Under the pieces are notes generated by a model that saw only the letters and a program-made list of their open reading frames with translations, searched no databases and had not been told where the DNA came from. From Macquaria australasica (lineage: Eukaryota; Chordata; Actinopteri; Centrarchiformes; Percichthyidae): a DNA stretch of 64,000 nucleotides. The DNA lies in contig SEMN01000001.1 of assembly GCA_005408345.1 (NCBI GenBank), positions 4,662,110 through 4,726,109 of the forward strand, in the 5' to 3' direction. A program made the translations under genes and the position numbers. Below, in pieces: positions 34,001 to 45,602 of the stretch. Positions within the stretch are counted from its first letter, which is position 1, and each line of letters opens with the position of its first letter.

Positions 34001-37000
34001 GAGGTGTTTTCACAGGAGCTGCACGTCATGTTAGCTCACCTGTTTGGTTTCCTTGGGCTTCTTCCTCTTCTCACTGTCCCTCTTCTTGGCCTCCTTTGCC
34101 TCTTCATCGCCTTCTTCCTCCTCAGAGCTGCTGTAACTCTGGGGCTGTACGGGCCTCCTGGTTGGTCGCTTCGGCGGCTGGAGGTTGATCCCAGCATCGG
34201 CCGTCCAATCAGAATATTCACTGGAGGAGTTACTGAGAATGAAAGAGGGGTGTTGTTGGTTGGGCGATTATAACTACATCTTGAAAACACTGCTCAGTCA
34301 AAGATGTTTATTTACCTGGAGCTGCTTTCACTCTGCCACTGAGCTTCACCATCAGAAGAGGCATCGCTTTGCTCCACCTGTTCTGCTGCCTGTCAACACA
34401 AAGACAGAAAGCACCTTTACTATTATGAATGCTAGTTAACAGACAGCGCTTGTTTCTGGTTTCATCATTTCCATTTTCCATTCCACAGCATTTTTATTTT
34501 CAGCCAGTTAAAATTGCAGCTTTTGTGACTTAATAAAATAATTAATATTGTCCAATATTTAATTTTAAGAGCTCTCTACAATATACAATCAAAATATCTT
34601 ATTACACATATTTGAAGATGAAAGTTGCAGGAACTTTCAATTCAGACTTAAAAATGTTCAAGACGCTACACATGCACAACAACATTCTGCAGGTCATGTT
34701 TGGATATGTAGAGTAGAAAGACAGAACATACATCTCCATCACTGTCAGAGTCTATCTGGCTGTCAGAGTTGCGGCGGTTACTGGGATTTCGACTCCTGGT
34801 CCCGGGACGGCGGACTTGAGCTGAGCGGGTCTGATAGGCGTGGCGCTGCTGCTTTTTCTTGGTCGGCCGCAGGGAGCGCAGGCGTGAAGTCATTGGCTCG
34901 CTCTGCAAAGCGTGGAAGGAGGGTGGAAAATGAGGAGAGCAGAAATGAAATGGCATAGATAGTATTTTTGACTGAAAACAACTGAAGTGAAGAATAGCGT
35001 ACCTTGGGCGTGCAGGTTACTGGTTTCTTCCTCCTCTCAGCATTGTATAGAGAACACTCCATGTCGCCTCTGGCTTGTCTGCACTCCTCCAAAACTCTGA
35101 TTAAAAAAAATTTATAATTTCCATCAAAATGCATATAAAAAAAGATTCATTTCTTTAGTGTCCTCACATCTAATGAAATTCCCTCTATCCTCACCTGAAT
35201 GTCCCATGTGGCACTTCATTGACCATCACTCTATGGCTCCAGGCCAGCAGGTCCCTCTCAGTGGCCACTTGACTACGCAGGGCATTATGCTGCATCTGCC
35301 ACACGCCGTCCACCTGCCCACTTCTGCGTGGTCCAGCAGGCGGAGAGGAGACAACCATCTCTGCTGCATTATCAGCTAAAAATAAGAAGAAAAAAAAACA
35401 TGTTTCTTATGACAATATATAGAAGTGGACAACACTTAACTATTGAAAATCTAGTACCCACACAATACTCATGCTCACAGTCTTAAAATAAATTGCAGAA
35501 TTTTACAGACATAATTTAAAAAGGCACACAGAACACATTAGACGAACCAAGAACATAACACAAAATCGCTGTAAAATGATTTGCTTACATCATGTAAAGT
35601 AAAACATACCCTCTGCCGCTTCAGCCTGCTGTTCTTCATTCTGACGCTCATCCTGCTCATTCTGCAACTGCCTGATGAGATTGTCCAGTAGGTTTTCTCT
35701 GTTTTCTGCCGTTTGCTGGCCAAGTACCTGCTCAACCAACTCTCCATCGCCTACGCAACAAAAAGGCAGAGCTTGGGTCAAACTCTGTCACTTATATTTC
35801 CTGAGTTCAAACTGTGCAAGCATTCTGAATGGTATGAGTGATGAGGGGGCAGGTTTTACTGTTAGCCATGTATCCTAGCTGGGGTACTAGCTGATCCTCC
35901 TTGCAGCTCTCTCTTCCTGGCACCAGGCGCTGGTAGTGAGGAGGGTGAGGATTCCCATCAACATCCACCAGGAAGGGCGGAGGCATGAGGTGTGGGGCTT
36001 GCTGCGTCTGCTCGTCCAGCACGTAGTTATTAGCGTCACGTATAAGAGGTCGGTAGTCCGTGTGGAAGAACATCTGGTCAGGAATCTGGAGGGAACCAAG
36101 AGCACATTTGTGTTGATGATGAGGTAAACAGAGTGCAAATTGCTGTTTGCTTGCTGCCTCAATGGGGCAGACCAGGACACAGAGCAAATTACAATAGAGA
36201 GCTTCTTTATGGTTATTAGTAGTCTCCCCTACAATATTTCAGAAGGATCCTTGAGCCTTTAATTCAGTTTTCTTATGATTAAAGAACAGTGTGTGTAAAT
36301 CCACCATGCTGTCCAACTGTATCGATTCTGAATGTTGCTACTTTAAAAATAGGAACTGATGGAGTAATTATTAATATATTGTAAACAATAGTTTTGTGCT
36401 GTTACCTTCTCATATGGTCTGCTGCAGCCGAAGCCAAAGATGAGCAAATGGCCGTGTGAGTCAGTGCAGGCAAAATGCTGCCCATCAGCAGAGAACTTGC
36501 AGTCAAAAATAGCACCATGGCCTTGCCCTTCAATCTGTAAAACACATATTTTAAAATTAACTCAATGACGGTGTAAAAAAAAAAACCCCAAAAAAACTAC
36601 TGGTGGGTGATTCTCATTGTCGATCAATTACCATGTTGAAGAAGTTGCGGATCTTGGCTCCTTTGGTCAGGTCCCAGATGTAAATGTTGCCATCGTGGCC
36701 GGCAGATAGGATGATGCGGGAGTCAAATGGGTGAGCCTCCATCACAAACACCTCATCATCATGACCCTTGAAGAGAGAGAACACAAACTTTAAGTTAGTC
36801 AACAGCTGTTTATTCTTCTTCTTTTTTTTTATCCTAAAGGAGCTGCACAGTAGAAATGCCATCTTCAGCCACTCACAGATAAAACATGCAGCAGCTGTCC
36901 AGTGGTTGTGCTCCACACTTTGAGCAGGTAGTTTGACACTGCTGTGATGACGGTGCTATCTGCACGGTCCCAGGTCACCATGGTCACCACCAGCTTGGTT

Positions 37001-40000
37001 TTATCATCCCCATTGGCAACAGTACTCCTGGAGGGAAATATCCCATCAGACACGAAACGCTAAGTGGTTTACAGAGACCGAAATGGCATCATGAAACTCT
37101 GCAATACTGTTTCCTCTCTTACCCAGGCAGCCTGGCAGCCATGTCTAAAGTGACGCTCTTCCACTCTTGTTGCTGGTAATGCCAGATCCTGGCTGTGCCG
37201 TCTCGACTGCCACTCACAAACCTTAGGCTGGACACATATACACAGCTTACTGTCAGAGGCTCGAAAAGCACACAAAAAACAGTTTGAAGTCTGTGCAGAT
37301 CTCAGCAAACACACTCACCTGTCACTGTTATTGCTAAACTGGACGACTACAACTTTATCCTAAAAACAGAAAAAGAAGACATGTGTTTAGGTTACAGAGA
37401 CCCTGTTTAGATTAAGTTTAAAGAGCAAAACAGAGTGGAACAAGAATGATGCAGCTACTGCGTTTTGTTTCTTACCGAGTGAGCATCCATCTCAGAGACC
37501 TTCATAGGAGTTTCAGCACCAAGGTAGTAGACCCTGATCAAATGATCAGTGCCACCGGTAGCCATGAACATACCACCTATTAACAGTAAACATAGAATGA
37601 AATGGAGTCTACAACAATATTTGTACATCCATATCCTGTCGTTCTGTCAATATTTAGTGATTTCTGCCCAGTTAATCTAAAAACAAACTATTAGAACATT
37701 TCCCATTTTGCAAACAGAGAATTTAGAACACATTTATGCATTTATTCAGGTGGGCCGCCATGACAACTACCTTTGCATAATATACATTGCCTAATTTATA
37801 TGAACTATTTGTCAGCAGTTATTGTGTCACTCAAATGGCACTGTCACACTGAGAGTCTCTGTTCATTTGCTAATGTTGATGCATAAACCTACTGTTGACA
37901 CTACTTCATCACTTTCTGTGCCTCACAATAAATGCTGTAAAAGTTTAATAAAACAGATGAAATAGATTGTTTCTACTTTTAGCAGCTGGGGTAAAAATAA
38001 TAACATAAGCAAAGTTATGTCCTTAGATGTCTGGGTTTGGTTTGCTGCTCACAGCAGCTTTGAGCTTTAGTACTCCTGGAAAATAAAATATGACCAGGCA
38101 GGGAAATACACTTACCACTACTGAAGGAGGAAGTGGAGACCTGTACTCCTGGACGTGACCGCTCAACAAACTTGACCGGCTGATCACTGAGGAAAGAGGA
38201 GAAACACAATAGCTGTAGTTTTTTCTGTGGGAAAAAAAGAAACTTTAGTAGAACTAGAAACAGTAGAGCTAAAAAAGCTACGACAGATGTTTCAAACACT
38301 TACTTGAATTTCATGGTGATCGAGTGCCACTTCCAGAAACACACCATGCCATCTGCACCGGTGGAGGCCAGGTACCGCATTGTCCCTTTGACAGCTGGAC
38401 AAAACTAAGGGGATAGAAAGTCAATGTTGGTTAGTCACAGGCAAGGGAGTGACTGACATTTCACAATAATACCACAGTAGCGAACAACTGGTGTTGCAGA
38501 AGTTGACATGGTGCAGAACAAGTGCAGAAAATCTAGGTGATAAGGTTATTATAAAACTTTGGGACCTAGTGTTTTACAATGCATTTGTCTCACCTGTATG
38601 GATGTGATGGAGGCACCATGGGCCTGCAGAACAGTGATGGGTGCACAGGTACGTAGGCACCACACTCTGATGGTTTTGTCACAGCTCGCTGAGGCAATGA
38701 GAGTATTCTCGTGGTTGACGGCCATGTCACAGATCTCTGCCGAGTGCCCGCGGAGTGTTGACAGGAGCCGGCCGTCATCTGTGGCCCAGATTTTCACCAG
38801 GCAGTCATCAGAACCCTGAAACACATAAGACATTGGCAACAAATAAATAACACAGTTTCTTTGGGAACTACCTTTGACTGAAAAGTGTCTATCATCAGTC
38901 TCCCCGAAACTGTTAACAAACATGCTTGCGAATTAGTGGGGGAATCCTTTGTTTCATGTGGCCGTGCAAAGACAAACTAACGACTGTTTGGAACTGAGAA
39001 AAAGTTGTTTTTGTGACAATCAAAAGTGAAACTAGTTTATAACTGATAAAACATACACTGTATATTATTCCAACAGTATTAGTAGTAGTTTGCTTCTCTG
39101 AATCGCCTGTGTGGCGGATTACCTCATAAAGCAACTCCATCATATATCCAATTTAGCTGCGATTCGGCTGATCCTGTGTTTATTTTGTGAGTAATAAGGT
39201 CCCACTTAGCACGCAGCTGTGTTTTAAACCCCAGCAAGCTCCATTTAGCCGAACCCGTTCTAAAACGCAGGTAAGCTAATCAAATGCTAAGTGACACAGC
39301 AACAGCTCCCAGGTGTCTTCCTTTCATTAACACGTATTCAATGTTGTATATTAATCAGTAACAATGACGTGACCAGAAAATGTTTTGTGGTTAGCTAATT
39401 TCTGTCTTGCTACGCACAAATGTGTAGAACCCCCTGAAAAGTATTTACAAAATAGATTCTGAACTAAAGATCTTCTTCCTAATGATCTGGAAGCATTTAT
39501 TCACGCACTTCAACCCTGCCAATGGAGAAATGCCAGATCTGCATTTTATCTTTTGCGACATTTGAATAGTTTGCTTAATGTGACTCGACAGATGGAAACA
39601 CTAGTGAGACACTACAGATAAAGTTTTCTTGCGATAATCGTCTGGCCCAGAAATCATCACTCACCGTAAATATCCGACGACCGGTGCGGTCAAAGGCTAC
39701 ACAGTAGACTGAAGAAAGGTGGCCAAGGATACGTTTGTGTATCTTCATGTGTTGGTAGGAGGAAGACGGCAGGGCCTGGCTGAAACGAGCGGTGCCTGTG
39801 GCCTGGCGAGCACCCATGATGGACACTTGATATAAAGACACACAAGAATGATTAGTAACAGACTGCTAAAGCAGACTTAACTTAATTGGTCTAGGGGCTT
39901 TGGGTCCTCTTAATGGCTGTAAATAAAAAAGTTTAAAAAAAAAAAAGTGTCACACACCAACGTTGGGAGGATTTCCATTGCTGACGGGAGGTTCTGGTGG

Positions 40001-41728
40001 ACGTCCTCGGTGGAGTGCAGCAACAGCTGAGCCACTGCATACTTTGTGGCTACAACCTAAATAACACAGGTAGTGAATTAAAACATATATTGTGAAAAAT
40101 GAATGATTATTGATTTGGAAACACATCTATTGCCAAGAAACAAAAATACAATAAATCTCAAAATTACAACAGTATTGACATGTGGATTGTCCATAAATAC
40201 AGAAGAAAAGAGCTATGGTGGATGGGAAGGAAATGCTCACTTTTGGTGGTACGAAGCAAGGACTGTCTTCCCAGCCCTAGAAGTGTTTGGACCCCAGGAA
40301 CACTAGGTGGGATCTCCTTCTCTATAAGCGGGCCTATCCGCTGGCAAACACGGAGCAGATAGTCTGCAGGAATGTGCTGGTTCAAAATCACCTGCAGGAG
40401 TCACAGACTGCTATTACAAAGTGATACAACAGACATATATATAAGTAGCATTGAATAACAAACACCAAAACACTATCACCTCAGTCACATTCTCAGAAAT
40501 TGCTAGAAAACCCCCAAAAAGTTTAAAGAAATGAAAGGAACTCCAGCTTTGTTAAACAGATTAAACAGCATTTAAATTCTATGACACAATTCAAACAGCT
40601 GTGTAACACACACACACATAACTATCAACTTCTTCAAAAATGACTAAACACTTATTTTTGTTTTTATACTATATTTCTGTAATGCGGCCAGTTGAAAAAC
40701 AATAACGGAGAAAGGGAGGGAGAGGGGTTGAAAGAGGAGGGGCAGAGAAGTCCACAGCCAATCAAAGGGCCTCGTATTATTCTTCCGGTTCGCTCGCAAC
40801 TACAACTGTGATTTCATTGGCTCCAAAAGAAGACTGACAGCTCTGTGGAACTGGTTCAGCCTATCGCTGCCTGCCCCCGTCGCCATTCTCCTCCTATTAG
40901 CCCACACAATAGCGACGCCTGTACAGAGTTATTTACCAACAGGCCTGTACTAATATAAATGTTTAAACGTGTTCTAATAAGCATAAGCGCATCATCACCG
41001 CGTCTATTCTGGGTGGCTAATTGAATTAAAAATATAGACACCGGCTAAGAGGCAACTGCCGGTTAAAACAGGAGTTAGACGCGCCAATCGATTAAAAAGT
41101 TAATTGCGACAGTTCACACTCACCCAGTCTTGGAAGGTCCGTTTGTATTTCTTTCCGTCCCAACTCCATCGTTCAGGGACCAGCTAGAGACAAGAGACGA
41201 GCTGTTAGAGACGCACAGGTGTGCCCGTCCGCCAACACGCTCTTTAATCTGACACCAGCCAAAACCACTGAAAGGTTGCCCCCCGAAAGCAAGCGGCAGG
41301 ATAGGCAGCACTGCGGAAACCACAGCGGAGAATAAAGACGGAAAGGTCCGGCTGAACCTACCTCAAACTCCTCCAGCTCCTCGACCAGAATCTAACAACA
41401 CACACACACACACAGTTAGCGTTAGCGTTAGCCTCCGGCTACTCGTTCAGACGACTTAAGACCGGTGTGGGCTCCCGCCTCGGTTACTCTAGGGTGCGTT
41501 ACCTGTGCTGATTTTCTACAGGGTCCGGACTGCAGAAATCTGGCAATGAGGTAATACAGCTCTGAAAAGAAAAAAGAGGCGTGTTAGCCGAGCCGCGCTA
41601 ACGTCAGCTAGCTCCGGCTTGCGCTCGGTTACAGCTGCAAACTGTGCGAATGAGAAGTGTTTTGTCGCGACTCGGAGGGGCGTCCAGCACTCACCGGCTT
41701 CGGTTTGTGAACACTGTCCTCTTGCCAT
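26815..41728 (-). CDS. brwd3: BRWD3: WD40 and double-bromodomain chromatin protein, complete, 40 coding exons
   Basis: BRWD3 binds chromatin and acts with CUL4-DDB1. Exons 5' to 3': 41695-41728, 41503-41561, 41362-41391, 41124-41183, 40241-40391, 39958-40056, 39665-39825, 38594-38815, 38304-38404, 38116-38186, 37476-37576, 37319-37359, 37123-37227, 36877-37027, 36632-36766, 36406-36534, 35860-36085, 35610-35750, 35195-35375, 35003-35096, 34732-34902, 34316-34389, 34040-34232, 33849-33959, 33658-33765, 32446-32570, 32280-32362, 32081-32192, 31823-31884, 30272-30427, 30064-30184, 29823-29948, 29648-29723, 29478-29528, 29223-29366, 28925-29077, 28647-28816, 28204-28292, 27753-27887, 26815-27647. 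Total 5385 bases, 1794 aa; human BRWD3 is about 1800. The N-terminal helical region carries ELYYLIARFLQSGPC. WD repeats span about residues 175-550, the tudor-like linker 910-1110, bromodomain 1 about 1110-1245 and bromodomain 2 about 1330-1440. The end TRNQGRRTVLY...SHLMGWGH identifies BRWD3 rather than PHIP or BRWD1. Phase closes at every junction. Confidence 0.96.
27061..27180 (-). repeat. Coding 15-bp repeat giving (PEEEE)n in the BRWD3 C-terminus
   Basis: On the minus strand GAGGAGGAGGAACCT-like units encode six Pro-Glu4 repeats, flanked by further poly-Glu/Asp and Gln runs (27180-27310). Reading frames on the opposite strand give Ser- or Pro-rich shadows. Slippage makes length variation likely. 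Confidence 0.9.
31009..31049. repeat. (TAA)n microsatellite in a brwd3 intron
   Basis: About 13 uninterrupted ATA/TAA units lie in the long intron between 30427 and 31823. Confidence 0.95.
32935..33410 (+). repeat. Fish-type dispersed repeats in a brwd3 intron
   Basis: Two blocks lie in the intron between 32570 and 33658. The first (about 32935-33180) has ACTGTATATAAAGATGGCCG, CGCCCCCTGGTGGCTGGCTG and GGGACATGGGCC, which I recall from many percomorph genomes. The second (about 33245-33400) has GATGATGGTGCTAGATGAA and TTTCATGGCAATCCATCC, shared with the copies at 57885-58290 and 61940-62150. They are probably non-coding transposon remnants. Confidence 0.6.
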
Positions 41729-41900
41729 CACTTGATAAGAGAGGCGACATTAAGACTAACTGGTGTTTTAGCTTGCTCGTTAGCCGCCGGCTAGCTAACA
41801 GGAGCTAAAACAGGCTAGTGAATGGCCTCCTCCTTTCTCAAGTTGTTCCCAGACCACCTGGTGCTTTGTGTTAGCGCCCTCCAGTGAAACTGTGCGATAA
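41729..41900 (-). promoter_or_regulatory. brwd3 promoter region
   Basis: The sequence just upstream of the first coding exon, and the first introns, are CpG-rich with several TAGC/GCTA motifs and no TATA box, as expected for a housekeeping gene. The transcription start cannot be placed. Confidence 0.4.
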
Positions 41901-42175
41901 TGGACGGGTTGTTTTCTTTAACGAAAATGAATGCATTTGATACATATTTACATATTTAAATGTATAACTTACAGCCCAACCATTTCAGACAGAAGTCAGG
42001 AATGTTTTTTCAGTATTAAATGACCAGGTAGCACGAATATTTACATTTCACTGCTTTTGTTTTTCTGAAAATTCAAGAAAGGTAAAGTAAGTTGCCATAT
42101 TTATGAGAAAGATTTTGAAGATATTTGTTTTTTAGGTGGCCGGTGTCATCTTGTGGATGCGAACAATCCTTTATG

Positions 42176-42441
42176 TGGTCTAGGGGCTTTGGGTCCTCTT
42201 AATGGCTGCAAATAAATAAATAAATAAATAAATAAATAAAAAGTGTCACACACCAACGTTGGGAGGATTTCCATTGCTGACAGGAGGCTCTGGTGGCGTG
42301 CAGCAACAGCTGAGCCACTGCATACTTTGTGGCTACAACCTAAATAACACAGGTAGTGAATTAAAACATATATTGTGAAAAATGAATGATTATTGATTTG
42401 GAAACACATCTATTGCCAAGAAACAAAAATACAATAAATCT
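42176..42441 (-). pseudogene. Duplicated fragment of brwd3 exon 6 and flanking introns
   Basis: This 266-bp block is nearly identical to 39887-40158, which holds brwd3 exon 6 and parts of both introns, in the same orientation. The copy lies about 450 bases upstream of the brwd3 start codon. Within the exon it lacks 13 bases found in the original (GGTGGACGTCCTCGGTGGAG has become GGTGGCG), which breaks the frame. The adjacent A-rich tract differs: mixed A/T in the original, a clean (AAAT)n here. Confidence 0.92.
42210..42242. repeat. (AAAT)n microsatellite inside the duplicated fragment
   Basis: About eight AAAT units stand where the original has AAATAAAAAAGTTTAAAA. The tract probably expanded after duplication. 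Confidence 0.9.
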
Positions 42442-42632
42442 TCTTCAAAACCTGAAGGTTTACAACATGTTTACAACATGTGGCTGCCACAGACACAGTA
42501 TCACGTTGAAATTGTTAGGGAAATCTCACTCATCTTTACATATTTGGACACAGACATTTTACAAAATGTAATATTTCTCTATTGACTCATTTCTATTATA
42601 CAAAAACAGCCTTCCTGTTTGATACCAGGGCC

Positions 42633-43268
42633 CTATTTGGAGACGTCACTCTTGGGGTAGCATCTGGGTTTCATTTTGGAAGAGGCCTCCTTGACCTTGA
42701 AGGTAACAAAGAAAAGGTACAGGTTATATTGGAAAGTGGTAAATCATAAATTTCCAAGTGTAACAGCAGGAACCAAATCACCCCTGCAAAATGTCCTGAG
42801 GTTTTGTGTAAAAGAGTGAGCCTTTATGATTGATGTCGTATGGGGAGTTGAACATCATGGACCTTCTATATTTTAGATTTATTGGATCTTGCCATGTGAT
42901 TCTAACAAAAATGTTAGGAACATTTTTACAGTTTTTAGTCTTGTTAGATGGGTGAATATTTATTGAAATCTGTTTATAAGATCTAAATACAGTTATAGAA
43001 AACACTGTCATACTTCAGTACATTTAGATGTAGTTTTGACAGCATCTTTGTTCATTTTCAAGACAACACAGGTTAAAAACCGAAACAATGCTTATTATTA
43101 GCTGGAATTGAAAAGTACACACAAATTAGACATACTGATGTATTTAAATGGAACATCCTTTATAATAATGGTATGTAATTCACAAAAGAAATTGCATATG
43201 TCCACTTACAGCAATGAAGTTGAAGCCTGCATAGTGTAAATCACCATCAATTGCTTGAAAATTGCAAC
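42633..43268 (-). CDS. Two terminal exons of an unidentified gene with an ITIM-like tail
   Basis: On the minus strand a 59-base exon (43210-43268) follows a pyrimidine-rich acceptor (TTTTCACTTGTTCTGTCAG) and ends in a strong donor (GTAAGTGG). In the frame that stays open it reads CNFQAIDGDLHYAGFNFIA. It joins in phase to a terminal exon (42633-42695; acceptor TTTCTTTGTTACCTTCAAG) that encodes VKEASSKMKP and then ten more residues up to a TAG stop. LHYAGFNF resembles the tyrosine-based signalling motifs at the ends of Siglec/CD22- or CD300-like immune receptors, but the +3 residue is Phe rather than Leu, Ile or Val. I found no Ig domain, membrane exon or start upstream to about 45 kb. This could be the tail of a real receptor gene or a leftover fragment. 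Confidence 0.4.
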
Positions 43269-43951
43269 CTGACAGAACAAGTGAAAACAACTGAATAAGC
43301 TACTTTTGTCTTTTCACAGGCAATCAATTGCTTAAATAAAAACAGTCATGGAAATCTTGAGAACATATCTGAGTCTCGACTAAAAACCAAGATGATGTCA
43401 CTAGTTATTAGGTTTTTTTTTTTTGACACTGACAAAAAAAAAAGCTAAGAAAGGCTGCATAATCTTCTTTTTAACCTATTTTAAACTTGTACCACTGTGG
43501 TCCACAAAGGAAGTGCATGACTGACTGATTGTTATTGGTTTTGTAAGTCGTGGTTGCACACAGGCAGTATATTTTCACTTTGACACCGTGTGCGTGTGTG
43601 TGTGTGGTTTGACTGTGATAAAGCTTGACATATCATGAAATTAGAGCTGTGATGTGCTATCTGAATGCTGGCCGCTCATATCACAGATGTTTCGTTGATT
43701 GGAGGCCACAGACTGAGAGCTGCCCTCCCTTACCTGTTCTCACTGCTGATTGGAGTTACACTCACCTACACAATGCTAAACTCACACAGTCAACACACAT
43801 ATTTCAAACTTAGAGTGCAAGAAGCTTTGGTGCGAGTCTCCCTTTTCAAGGACCCACAGATCTGAATCATACCAGACTTTTTTGAGTGTGCATATGGAGG
43901 CAAAAAGACTCCTACTTATAGGTTTAGTGTTATTCAATCTGACACTTCACT

Positions 43952-43986
43952 GCAGCCATCAGACCTCCAGGAGGTCTGATGGCTGC
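43952..43986. repeat. Perfect 35-nt palindrome
   Basis: GCAGCCATCAGACCTCC is followed by a single A and then its exact reverse complement. The arms are 17 bases with no mismatch. The loop is too short for a normal transcript hairpin, so DNA cruciform or a site signal fits better. Confidence 0.95.
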
Positions 43987-45239
43987 CAAGCAATGAGAGA
44001 TTATGTGAGTTGCTCTTATGACAAAACATAAGAAAGAATCTGAGTAATGCAGACATGGCCAGTGTCATCAACAATCCAGGCAGCTGACAGGGGTGTTAAC
44101 ATGCTAACTATTTTCAGCTCACACAACCACACAAATAGGTTTTTCTTTTGTAAAGGAAAATTATGTGCAACAGATGCAAAAAATGTACAAGGCTGTTGTC
44201 TAAAGAAAAATCTTAACAATTTGGGCCTGTAAAAATTTTTCTTGATTGATCCTCAAGGGTTTTCTGTTAAATAACTATCAATGGCCCGTTTCATTTCAAG
44301 AACACTTTAAATTAAGAAGTTACTAATTGCTTCAGTTGTGTAATGTCTTCTATGTCTATAAGAAAAGCACTGATCATGCAAGAGCAATCAGAAGCCCTAC
44401 AGCTATTTGAAGCCTTGACTCACAACAAAACATTTCAGAGCACATGCGGTTTACCACAAAAATCACTACCTGTTTACTAAATTATAGCATGTCACAGTTG
44501 CTGTTTAGTCGGCACATTTAGTCTTTCATTATATATGCGTGGTATGTCAACAATCAGAGCCATAAAGGAAATGTGATCTTGGAGAAATCAAAGAAACAAG
44601 GTGAGACATCACATCCAGCTTGAGCCATGCCAAAAAGGTGTATAGGCTTATTGACAGTGAACTTTTCTTTTCTAAATGATCTACATAAAGGGTTCATCCT
44701 GAGAGATGTGGGCTTTTTCAGGTGGTGAATGATTGATCCAATCTTATATTTACTCACGCTGAAAAAATAAAATGTACTTACATTTTCCTAATAATAATTT
44801 TAATAATAGATTTTGAATGCAGGGCTTTAATGGAGCATTTTTACAATGTGGTGCTGCAACTTATTAAGGATCTCATTAAGGATCTGAACACTTCTTCCAC
44901 CACTGAATTGCACTGATTGGCCTAAAGGTGGCGCTACAGCGTGTGTTGATTTGTTGGATTATGTGAAACTTTTGGGGACTAATGCATCTCACCACTGCAT
45001 TTGTCTTTACATTTTCAAAATTGCTCTGATCAGCACAGGTCCAGGTAGACCGACATGTGATGATCTGCTATATAACGGCCTTTGAAAGCATGACTCATGA
45101 TCAGGCACCTAGAATAAAGGCTTTTTAAAAACAGATTTTTGAAGGACATTAAATATTCTTCATTTACTAGGTCTATTCATTTAAAGGCTATTTGAAAAGT
45201 GTGATTTAATCCTACCCACTCACCACCACTACACACACA

Positions 45240-45602
45240 TGCTCACATAACTTTATTTAGTATATAGTCCAGTGGGCGGGACTCTGAGTGTGGACGCACT
45301 CTGGCTGCAGAAAACTCTTCATTCAGCCTTCATCTGTGTCTGTGGACAGGACACGTTGTGATCAGCGCTCAGTTACGTGACAAGGTGAAATGTGAGGTGA
45401 GTTGGCTGGATCAGGATCTCCCCCCTCAACAGGCTGCATCCCCAATACACCGGTATTCATCTTTTCCAGACCGACTCCGCGGTGCCGTTTCGTTTCTGGG
45501 CAACTTTTTGGGAATATAGGACGTCGGGGTGTTTTTTTTTTCTCGGTTAAAGCCCCCATGCTTCAGTTTGGATTCGTCTGACCCTTATTCCACAGAATAA
45601 GG
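45240..45602 (+). promoter_or_regulatory. Promoter-like region and probable non-coding first exon of a plus-strand gene
   Basis: A GC box (GTGGGCGGGAC, about 45272-45282) is followed by a moderately GC-rich stretch that ends in a strong donor, AATAAG|GTAAGTTT (exon end 45602). CpG-rich sequence continues to about 45670. No convincing open frame starts in it. The rest of the gene would lie within or beyond the remaining 18 kb. By human order HMGN5 or SH3BGRL might follow, but no exon of either was recognised. Confidence 0.4.

Noticed and set aside
43625..43865. Membrane segment of the ITIM-like gene on the plus-strand frame LRAALPYLFSLLIG
   Set aside because: It is on the opposite strand from the exon pair and has no matching splice sites.
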